From: Coxiellaceae bacterium
Lineage (GTDB): Bacteria; Pseudomonadota; Gammaproteobacteria; Coxiellales; Coxiellaceae
NCBI GenBank assembly: GCA_029212925.1
Contig: JARGOB010000010.1
Location: forward strand, 1 to 64,000
Length of the DNA: 64,000 nt
Reading direction: 5' to 3'
Part shown: piece by piece, positions 27,160 to 34,271 of the stretch
Numbering within the stretch: position 1 is the stretch's first letter
How the letters are laid out: every line of letters starts with the position of its first letter
Notes under the pieces: generated by a model
Databases searched by the model: none
Told to the model about the DNA's origin: nothing
What the model saw: the letters and a program-made list of their open reading frames with translations, nothing else
Program-made: the position numbers and the translations under genes

Positions 27160-29595
27160 TTAGTTAAGTGCCGGATGGTCTTCGTCAGTAAGGTCACCAG
27201 ATTTCCCACTGCCAGCGCCGGGTGATGACGCCAGTTTGAATAAGGTGCTAGGTAGTTGTTGAGAGGGCGCGCCAGTAGCGTTAGCTTTCTCAAAACTATT
27301 CCAACCAAAGCTGCGTCGTTTAAAATTGCTAAGAGCTGTTATTAGATAGCCTTGTTTGAAATCGCTGTGCGTAGTTGCTGCTGTATCTATCTCTATATCT
27401 GTTGTTGATCCAGCTACTGTCACAGTACCGGCATCAGCGGAAGTGATAAGCCTTGCGATACGTTGTCCGCTTGTTTCGCCCTCAGTCAATTCGCTATCAA
27501 ATGGGTGAAAGAATTTACCCAATTGGTTGATGGTATCCTTATGTAGATCTTCACACTTTACTACCGCTATGTCTTCTCTAAGCAGGTCAATAAGTTGTGT
27601 GATATCGCTTCCTGTCATACTTTCCGAATGAGACACTTCCCATAGTTTAGCGGCTACAGTGAGTCGCATGGCAGGGTTTTTTATAGACACTAATAAGTCA
27701 AAATAAATATTGAGCCCTCTGGCCTCTAATGGGTAGAAATCTGCTGTGCCAACAGCGCAATGAATGTCGGTTTGATGTAAGTCTTTGGCATCCATATGAT
27801 CCAGTAATTGTCTGACTAAGCTAAAATCAAGCGTTTCAGTTGTCTCATAATGGAGAATCGCCTGATACATAAATTGAGCGATGATAGTTCCCGCTTGATT
27901 TTTTGAGCCATGTTGCACGATCGCTAAGGAGAGTGCTAAACAGGCATCAGGGTATAGTGAGATTAAATCAGAACCAGGCGCTAGAGCCGTGTCAATAAAG
28001 CTGTGTATCACTGTATTAAGTGAGCCAGACTCAGTGTTGAAGTGGTGACTAATGGCTAATTGAATGCGGCTTAATGGGTTGCTGTCATTGGGTGATTGGC
28101 ACAATTTAAATAATGTATGCCAATAAAAATACTTATTCGCTTCTAATGGTCGTTCGAGTGGTATGTTGAGTACTAAGAATAAGGTTTCTTCAGCTGAATT
28201 ATTAGGCTCAATGCCGCAACGCACCGTACTATTGTAGCAACGACGCTCGTATTCAGATTCGTAGTCTTCGTAAAAGTTGTATTGATCACGGTAGTGCTTG
28301 TGTATTAGTGCTGGTAAGTGCTTGCTGGGATTATTTGACTTGTCATTGAAGCAGCGGCTAAAGGCTTGCTGAAGTTGCGTTGGTGTTAATGTGTTAATCA
28401 CATGATAAAGCAGCCTCGGATTGATTAATACAGCAGCTTTCAATACATCATCCAGTAAATGGGGCTGTTCCGTCAGATTGAAATTTACTACGCGTTTAAA
28501 ATCAGCAACGCTGCAACCCAGTGCAATATAATACAGCGCACTAAAGCTTGTGCTTGACCCTCTGCGGTAAATATTACTGCGTTTATCTTCTACTCCTAGC
28601 CACGCAATGCGCTCTTTGTTGGGTAGTACTCTCAGTATTTTAACAAAATAATCAACAGCTTTGGTATCATAGGGTGAAGCTGGATCTTTGTAAAAGCACA
28701 GTTTCGCAAATTCTATAAAAATACACGTTTCTGTTAATTCAGCGTGTCCATGCGACATGGTGAATACTTGCAGAAATAAAAGCGATAACTCATTAGCGAG
28801 TTGCGTGTTATCACCCATTAAAAAACTGGCGATGTGTTTTATACGATTAGGTACGATAGGCCGCCAAGGCTTCTGTTTAGCATCATCAATTTTATCTAAA
28901 TGTTTATTGATACCCATAAACGTATACATGGCTTCGATGTTGTCAAAGTGTTTCTTTAGCGTGCGGTCAATTAATAATTTAATGATTTTAAATACCTCAA
29001 CACGGTTTTCTGGTAACCAGTCAACATTTTTACGATGAGTATTAAATAACACCTCTGGTAGGTAGCTGTGGTTAACATTCAGGGATGAAGCGATTATTGC
29101 AGCAGAAAGAGGGTTATTTAAAGCGTCTAAGCAATGTAGAGTAATGTATTGATTGACGCGTTGTAATACGTCGTAATCACTAACAGACTCGTTCGCATAA
29201 ATAGTCCAACTCAATACTTGAGTGATTTTCTCGATGATGGGGGGAGCCAGTTTAAGGCTATTCAGCCTTATTATATGAAACTCTGGACTGTTAGTGTCGT
29301 GCGCTCGATCGTAGTTGAATTTACTCTCGGTTGTACTTTTTTCGTAAGGTTGGTAGATGCCTGGTTCAATAAATACATAAGCTACCATTCCAGCGGGTGA
29401 GTAAAGTTTTAGCACCTGCCATTTTTGTTTAGCAGGTATAATTTTAGGGGGGTCGGGCAGTGGAATGACATCAGGTGCTACGTCAGTAGCAACACCAGCT
29501 TCAGTAATAGCCTGATCTATAATCGCTTGTTGTTCGTCGGCGTCTTTAGCCTCCGGCATGGCGGCGGGCAATCCAGTTTCGTCGTTATTACGCAT
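27160..29595 (-). CDS. Large orphan protein, tandem paralogue B (811 aa)
   Basis: Upstream paralogue of the 820-residue gene, in the same direction with a 96-bp gap. The same ordered blocks are present: MPEAK...DEQQAIID at the start, KERIAWLGVEDK near the middle, the CEDLHKDTINQLGKFFHPFD block and FKRRSFGWNSF near the end. The tail after that block differs (SSPGAGSGKSGDLTDEDH). No catalytic motif is recognised. The strict conservation of the 130 residues before the tail, against looser central conservation, suggests the C-terminal domain is the functional core. Confidence 0.75.
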   Translation of the reverse strand: MRNNDETGLPAAMPEAKDADEQQAIIDQAITEAGVATDVAPDVIPLPDPPKIIPAKQKWQVLKLYSPAGMVAYVFIEPGIYQPYEKSTTESKFNYDRAHDTNSPEFHIIRLNSLKLAPPIIEKITQVLSWTIYANESVSDYDVLQRVNQYITLHCLDALNNPLSAAIIASSLNVNHSYLPEVLFNTHRKNVDWLPENRVEVFKIIKLLIDRTLKKHFDNIEAMYTFMGINKHLDKIDDAKQKPWRPIVPNRIKHIASFLMGDNTQLANELSLLFLQVFTMSHGHAELTETCIFIEFAKLCFYKDPASPYDTKAVDYFVKILRVLPNKERIAWLGVEDKRSNIYRRGSSTSFSALYYIALGCSVADFKRVVNFNLTEQPHLLDDVLKAAVLINPRLLYHVINTLTPTQLQQAFSRCFNDKSNNPSKHLPALIHKHYRDQYNFYEDYESEYERRCYNSTVRCGIEPNNSAEETLFLVLNIPLERPLEANKYFYWHTLFKLCQSPNDSNPLSRIQLAISHHFNTESGSLNTVIHSFIDTALAPGSDLISLYPDACLALSLAIVQHGSKNQAGTIIAQFMYQAILHYETTETLDFSLVRQLLDHMDAKDLHQTDIHCAVGTADFYPLEARGLNIYFDLLVSIKNPAMRLTVAAKLWEVSHSESMTGSDITQLIDLLREDIAVVKCEDLHKDTINQLGKFFHPFDSELTEGETSGQRIARLITSADAGTVTVAGSTTDIEIDTAATTHSDFKQGYLITALSNFKRRSFGWNSFEKANATGAPSQQLPSTLFKLASSPGAGSGKSGDLTDEDHPALN

Positions 29596-29689
29596 AATGT
29601 TACCTATCTATATAATTTATCTCTATTATACAGCTACAGCATTAAGTAACTATTAGCAATTATATTATATTAAAAAGGCATATACATAC

Positions 29690-29713
29690 TAAGCCAGGTA
29701 GTTGCCTGGCTTA
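29690..29713 (-). terminator. Hairpin after the 155-aa exported protein gene
   Basis: TAAGCCAGG and CCTGGCTTA form a perfect 9-bp stem with a 6-nt loop, 13 bp after the stop codon on the minus strand. A short T-run appears about 10 nt farther on, so it is a plausible but not strong intrinsic terminator. Confidence 0.5.
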
Positions 29714-29726
29714 ATACATAGAAAAA

Positions 29727-30194
29727 TTAACGTGTTACAAAGCAGATTAACTTGCCTTGCGGGTCTTTGGATAACGATAAGGTGTTGACGTTTAATACCG
29801 GGGATACGGTGGCTTTAGAGTAGATGCAATTCACGGTGCGGCGTTTGTTTTTGTATTTTACATTCACCGAATCAATGGTGGTGATGATGATATTCACATT
29901 GCCATTAATTTTACTGCCATCGTATTTTACGTTCAGCGCTTGGCTGTATGGGTCAATATGTAAACCGCTGTGTGGGCTGATAATATTACTGGTGGGGCCA
30001 AAAACCTTTTTGCCATTTTTACTAATAAATTCAATATTCGATACTTTGTAACCTGTAATTAGATAGTGTGGAGCAGTAACTGAGCTAGGGATAGTGCCAT
30101 TGTTCAGTATAAATAATGTTGGGTTGGTGGTTGCTGCAAAGGCTAGTGTCGGTAAGCATAGTGCAGTGGCTAATAATGGGCGTAATGTTTTCAT
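29727..30194 (-). CDS. Small exported protein of unknown function (155 aa)
   Basis: A Sec signal peptide is clear: MKTLRPLLATALCLPTLAFA, cleavage about residue 20. The mature part is a beta-rich 135-residue domain with Asn/Thr/Val strands. Two Cys lie near the end (VNCIYS and LICFVTR) and could form a disulfide. AAAAGAGATC precedes the ATG. Short exported proteins of similar style occur at 33461 and 55880. No family is recognised. Confidence 0.75.
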   Translation of the reverse strand: MKTLRPLLATALCLPTLAFAATTNPTLFILNNGTIPSSVTAPHYLITGYKVSNIEFISKNGKKVFGPTSNIISPHSGLHIDPYSQALNVKYDGSKINGNVNIIITTIDSVNVKYKNKRRTVNCIYSKATVSPVLNVNTLSLSKDPQGKLICFVTR

Positions 30195-30251
30195 TTGCGA
30201 TCTCTTTTAATTGTTAAGTGTTATTTTTTGATACTTTGTTCACCGCTGTAT

Positions 30252-30362
30252 GATGCTAATCAAGGCGCACAGCGTACCTCTTTTACTTCATGGCTCGCTT
30301 CGTTCCACTCCGCTGCGCTTTACTTCCGTAAAAGAGGCACCCTATACACCTTGATATCACCA
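30252..30362. repeat. Long imperfect hairpin element 1
   Basis: Arms of about 35 nt (30252-30286 and 30328-30362) pair imperfectly; the core pairing is CCTCTTTTAC with GTAAAAGAGG. The 41-nt loop contains GGCTCGCTTCG and CCGCTGCGC. The intergenic stretch 30195-30460 holds no gene besides this element. A similar loop core occurs in the hairpin at 32529. Confidence 0.65.
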
Positions 30363-30460
30363 TCCAGCTGACTGGACAGTGTATTGTCAGTCAAATAATT
30401 ATTTTAAGTCTACGTGATGCATCATTTCAGGCAAGTAGCGATATGTGATTTAAGGTCGTG

Positions 30461-31873
30461 TTAACTTAATAAACGAACGATTCGCTTTGTTGCGTCTGAC
30501 GAAATAGCGCCAATGTAATATTGACCAGCCACGCGTTTGCTGATGTCACTTAAGGTCGGGTAGGGTGCAATGATCTCGGTCATTTTCTTTATGGCCATTT
30601 TTTGTTGCACAGCCATCACCCACGGCAATAACAATTCACCGGCATGTTCACCGACAATGGTGGCGCCAATGATAATGCCTTTTTTATTGGTCAGTACTTT
30701 AATAAAACCTTCGGTAGTTAACTGCGCTTGTGCGCGATCAATATCATTCATGGCGAAGGTGGTTTTGTTGTATTCGATAGATTGCTTATTAGCAGTGGTT
30801 TCATTCATGCCGACATGGGCCAACTCTAAACGCGTATACGTCACCCATGGCATGGCGTGATAGCCGGTTTTGCTGGGCAAGCGAAATAAGGCATTTCGAA
30901 TGACGATACCAGCCTGATAACCCGCCGCATGGGTAAACTGATAATGACCGATAACATCACCAATTGCATAAATGTGCTTTTGGTTGGTTCTTAAGCGTTG
31001 ATCGACTGGTATGGCGCGCGCATCATGTTCTACGTTAGCTTTATCGAGATCCAAGCTACTGAGGTTTGCTCGGCGACCCGTCGCGACTAATAAGTGACTG
31101 CCATTGATTGTTAGGGTTTGATTGTTTTGTGTGATAGATATTTTAACACCTTCAGCTGACGTGTTGACTTCATAAATATCACTGTGCTCATATAGAGATA
31201 CACCGGTTGCCATTAAGTCTTCACGTATTAATGTGCGGCTGTCTTCGTCTTCTTTTGCGAGCACCTGTGAATGCTGAATTATACTCACCTGACTGCCTAG
31301 CATGGCAAACGCTTGGCCCAGCTCACAACCAATCGGGCCACCACCGATAATAATTAAATGCTTTGGTAACTCGGTGAGATCAAAAATGGTTTCGTTGGTA
31401 AGATAATCTACTTGATCTAGCCCTTTAATGTCGGGTATATAAGCTGAAGAACCCGTGGCGATCACAATTTTTTTTGCTTGTATGCGGTAGTTGTTGGTTT
31501 CAATCGTATGGGCATCTATAAAACGCGGTGTTTCTTGAATCACCCTGCAGCCTAAACCTTCAAACCGTTCCACACTGTCATGCGGCGCAATGGCTGCAAT
31601 CACTGCTTTAATATGATTATGTACTTGTTGATAGTTAACTTTAACATTGTCCGCATGGATACCAAAAGCCTCACTGTGTCGCATCTCATAAGCACGTCGT
31701 GCAGCGCTGATTAACGCCTTCGATGGCACACAGCCATAATTCAAGCAATCGCCACCCATTTTGTGAGGTTCAATGAGCACAACATCAACTCCCATTTGTG
31801 CGGCACCCGCTGCGACACTAAGGCCGCCGGAGCCAGCACCTAAAATGCAAAGTTTGGTTTTAATGGTTTGCAT
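30461..31873 (-). CDS. FAD-dependent pyridine nucleotide-disulfide oxidoreductase (MerA/Lpd-like)
   Basis: A 470-residue flavoprotein of the dihydrolipoamide dehydrogenase/mercuric reductase class. The FAD-binding LGAGSGGLSVAAGAA is at residues 11-25, the redox-active pair is C43/C48 in GGDCLNYGC, and the NAD site GGGPIGCELGQ is near residue 175. At the C-terminus the Lpd catalytic HPTxxE reads YPTLSD, so the His-Glu dyad is replaced. This argues against lipoamide dehydrogenase and for the MerA-like group found beside VTT-domain genes. It overlaps the CDP-alcohol phosphatidyltransferase gene by 14 bp. Substrate unknown. Confidence 0.88.
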   Translation of the reverse strand: MQTIKTKLCILGAGSGGLSVAAGAAQMGVDVVLIEPHKMGGDCLNYGCVPSKALISAARRAYEMRHSEAFGIHADNVKVNYQQVHNHIKAVIAAIAPHDSVERFEGLGCRVIQETPRFIDAHTIETNNYRIQAKKIVIATGSSAYIPDIKGLDQVDYLTNETIFDLTELPKHLIIIGGGPIGCELGQAFAMLGSQVSIIQHSQVLAKEDEDSRTLIREDLMATGVSLYEHSDIYEVNTSAEGVKISITQNNQTLTINGSHLLVATGRRANLSSLDLDKANVEHDARAIPVDQRLRTNQKHIYAIGDVIGHYQFTHAAGYQAGIVIRNALFRLPSKTGYHAMPWVTYTRLELAHVGMNETTANKQSIEYNKTTFAMNDIDRAQAQLTTEGFIKVLTNKKGIIIGATIVGEHAGELLLPWVMAVQQKMAIKKMTEIIAPYPTLSDISKRVAGQYYIGAISSDATKRIVRLLS

Positions 31874-32474
31874 CTAACTGATCCTCATGATGTTTAAATT
31901 GCACTAAGCGAATAATCGTGGTGACTAAAACTAAAATGGTATAGGCAATGGCTAACCCACTAAACCAACTGGGTAATAAAATCATCGCTATAAAAAAGAT
32001 GAAGGCTTCGGCGCGCTCTATCAAACCAGGACTGTAATGAAAGCCTTTGCCGTTGTTTTCCGATTGTGAAAAAATACCCACTACTAAAAATGAGGTAACA
32101 CACAACAATGTGCTGCCTAGCATTGCGAGGCTAAGTGCAGCACGGTGATGGCTATCGACACTAAATAAACCAGCGATAATGCTGAATTCAACAATACGAT
32201 CCATCACGATATCTAATACACAACCAAAGTGAGAAGACAGTTGGGTTAGACGCGCTAAGGTGCCGTCGAGCACATCCAATAGGCCGGAAATTATTAACAA
32301 TAAAACCGCAATCCAAGGCCAAGCAAAGCCAATGCATATGGCGGATAAAATACCAGTGATACCTGCCGCGTAGGTAAGTCCATTAGGTGTAATGCGTTTG
32401 GATTGGTGCAACCACATCGCTAATGGGTTAAATATGCGATGCTGCAGTGTTGGTCGCCAATAGGTTTCTAACAT
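31860..32474 (-). CDS. CDP-alcohol phosphatidyltransferase family protein
   Basis: Integral membrane enzyme that transfers a phosphatidyl or similar group from a CDP-linked donor to an alcohol. The complete signature D-x2-DG-x2-AR-x8-G-x3-D-x3-D is visible (DVLDGTLAR, then FGCVLDIVMD) at about residues 66-91. Hydrophobic helices surround it. The 204-residue length is typical. It overlaps the oxidoreductase gene, and together with the VTT protein upstream it forms a membrane-lipid-related group. The acceptor (inositol, glycerol phosphate, serine) cannot be told. Confidence 0.9.
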   Translation of the reverse strand: MLETYWRPTLQHRIFNPLAMWLHQSKRITPNGLTYAAGITGILSAICIGFAWPWIAVLLLIISGLLDVLDGTLARLTQLSSHFGCVLDIVMDRIVEFSIIAGLFSVDSHHRAALSLAMLGSTLLCVTSFLVVGIFSQSENNGKGFHYSPGLIERAEAFIFFIAMILLPSWFSGLAIAYTILVLVTTIIRLVQFKHHEDQLDANH

Positions 32475-32528
32475 TTTTTTTTGCCTTTACTGTAAATCCA
32501 ATATGCAATTATGCATTGAGTCAGCCAG

Positions 32529-32645
32529 CAATCTAATGATCTATTTATTTGGGTGTCGCCCCTGCAGGCAACCTTGGTGTGCTCGCTACGCTGCGCGCAC
32601 GAAGGTTCCGCCTCCGGTGTCACCCAAATAGATCATTGATTGCTT
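32529..32645. repeat. Long imperfect hairpin element 2
   Basis: Arms of roughly 50 nt pair imperfectly: ATGATCTATTT and GGGTG on the left with CACCCAAATAGATCAT on the right, and AACCTTGGTGTGC with GCGCACGAAGGTT near the apex. The loop TCGCTACGCTGC resembles the loop of the element at 30252. It separates the phosphatidyltransferase and VTT-protein genes and could act as a terminator or an mRNA-stabilising element. Confidence 0.7.
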
Positions 32646-32646
32646 G

Positions 32647-33348
32647 TCATTCCATCGAGCCGGCCTGCTTATGTTTCAATTTTTTATATATCATTGGCAC
32701 GAGTGATAGAGCTGCCAGTAACAATAATGGAAGCAGTATTTTTGGTTGAAAAATAATGCCGAGGTTAGGCTGTTGTCCGCTGGCAAATACAGCACCGAGT
32801 CCATTACCCACCAAACAATAAACAAAACTGCCAGGGATGATACCTATCAATGTCGCTAAGAAAAATGTGCGTAGCGGCACATTAAGCAATGCTGGTACAA
32901 TATTAATCACCCAAAATGGAAAAATAGGAATAAGACGTAAGGATAATAAGTAAGCAAACGCATCGTGCTGAAAACCTTTTTCCATTTTAGCCACCCAGCC
33001 ACCGGCTTTTTGCGATAACCATTCACCCAATGCCGTCTTAACTGCTATGAATAAAAGGCATGCACCAATGGTGGCGCTAATGACGACATATAGGGTCGCA
33101 AGCCAGGGGCCGAACATAAAGCCACCGGCGAGCGTAATAAATACCGCCCCCGGCACCGATATAGCGGTGGCAACGATATACACCAGCATATAGCCAAGCG
33201 CTGCATATAAATAGTGATGTTCAACCCAGGCGGAGATTTGCGCGCGGTGTTGTTGTAGGCTAGTGAACGAAAAATATTCATACCAGCGGAAATACAGCGC
33301 TAGCGCCAAGATAATGACAATTATGATCAGTGGAATCCATCGCTTCAT
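32647..33348 (-). CDS. TVP38/TMEM64-family (VTT domain) membrane protein
   Basis: Polytopic inner-membrane protein related to DedA. Family marks are the FITLAGGFMFGPWLATLYVV segment and LLSLRLIPIFPFWVINIVPA, which match the VTT-domain core. The start is set at the ATG at 33348 because AGGAGGT lies 5-6 nt upstream; the longer frame to 33531 would run across the divergent exported-protein gene. Length is then 233 residues. Next to a CDP-alcohol phosphatidyltransferase and a MerA-like flavoprotein, it probably acts in membrane lipid handling. Confidence 0.88.
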   Translation of the reverse strand: MKRWIPLIIIVIILALALYFRWYEYFSFTSLQQHRAQISAWVEHHYLYAALGYMLVYIVATAISVPGAVFITLAGGFMFGPWLATLYVVISATIGACLLFIAVKTALGEWLSQKAGGWVAKMEKGFQHDAFAYLLSLRLIPIFPFWVINIVPALLNVPLRTFFLATLIGIIPGSFVYCLVGNGLGAVFASGQQPNLGIIFQPKILLPLLLLAALSLVPMIYKKLKHKQAGSME

Positions 33349-33460
33349 ATGACCTCCTGGTATGCCTAAGCCCAGCATTATGGCATAGCTTGTGAGCGAT
33401 ATACACATGATTGTTCTATAATCGTCAGCAATGATAAATGGATGAACGAAGGAACTCACC

Positions 33461-33970
33461 ATGAAAAAACTGAATTGTTTGCTTGCCGCCACAGTTTCTG
33501 TTGGATTATTAGCTGCCAGTGCCATGAGCATAGCGAAACCACTTAAGTTTCCGCGCGGTTGTCGCGCAGCGGGCGCCGCTTATGAGCAAGGTTATTTAGC
33601 TTTACGTCCTGAGTATCAAAAGCAAAAACGAACGTTGTATTTAATCCATAATTTAACGCCTTATAACCTTGAGTTAAAGTCTTTGAAAGACCCTAATGAC
33701 CTATTTACACCGCATTATGATCAAACGTTACCGCGTCATAAGTGGGCAGCATTTGCGATGGACAGGAGTGACTTGCATTTTAAATGCATTCACGTAAAAA
33801 ATAAAACCACTAAAATACCTGTGCGATGTGATGGCTTATTTGCGATTTGCGAATACACCAATGTTAAATTCCCTCATGCCAGCATGGGTACCTACTGGAT
33901 TGAGAAAACCGGTAATATGCGTCAAACCATGCGTCATGCCATTCGTGAAGGTATATTACTGCGCTGGTAA
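33461..33970 (+). CDS. Small exported protein of unknown function (169 aa)
   Basis: A signal peptide covers residues 1-26 (MKKLNCLLAATVSVGLLAAS, cleavage near SIA-KP). The mature part is basic and aromatic with four Cys, two of them in RCDGLFAICE, which suggests disulfides. GAAGGAACT precedes the ATG. It is divergent from the VTT-protein gene and followed by an intrinsic terminator. No family recognised. Confidence 0.78.
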   Translation: MKKLNCLLAATVSVGLLAASAMSIAKPLKFPRGCRAAGAAYEQGYLALRPEYQKQKRTLYLIHNLTPYNLELKSLKDPNDLFTPHYDQTLPRHKWAAFAMDRSDLHFKCIHVKNKTTKIPVRCDGLFAICEYTNVKFPHASMGTYWIEKTGNMRQTMRHAIREGILLRW

Positions 33971-33997
33971 TCTTTAACCCACTGATTTTAACTCACT

Positions 33998-34019
33998 AAA
34001 GCGAGCTCCGGCTCGCTTT
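33998..34019 (+). terminator. Intrinsic terminator after the 169-aa exported protein gene
   Basis: AAAGCGAGC and GCTCGCTTT form a perfect 9-bp stem with loop TCCG, 28 nt after the stop codon. The T-rich right arm runs into GTTAATACT. Confidence 0.75.
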
Positions 34020-34075
34020 GTTAATACTCTAGTAATGCGGCAGTTTTATAATTGACTCAATAGTTTAAGGATTTT

Positions 34076-34243
34076 GGATCCCGGCTCGGGGGCCGGGATG
34101 ACATGGCAGAGGTCGGGATGACATGGCAGAGGTCGGGATGACATGGCAGAGGTCGGGATGATATGGCAGAGGCCGGGATGACATGAGAAAGGCCGGGATG
34201 ACATGGCAGAGGTCGGGATGATATGGCAGAGGTCGGGATGACA
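34076..34243. repeat. REP-like element with 20-bp tandem array (about 7.5 copies)
   Basis: GGATCCCGGCTCGGGGGCC leads into units of exactly 20 bp, GGTCGGGATGACATGGCAGA and close variants. They start at 34091, 34111, 34131, 34151, 34171, 34191 and 34211, with a partial unit at 34231. The array ends 29 bp before the ATG of the next gene. There is no spacer diversity, so it is not a CRISPR array. Confidence 0.92.
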
Positions 34244-34271
34244 ATGAATTAATTGAGTGAAGTATATTACG

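Noticed and set aside
33349-33531. N-terminal extension of the VTT protein
   Set aside because: The strong AGGAGGT just before the ATG at 33348 and the overlap with the divergent exported-protein gene argue for the shorter protein.
34091-34243. Regular 20-bp array resembling a CRISPR
   Set aside because: Units are contiguous and near-identical with no variable spacers, and no cas genes are present.
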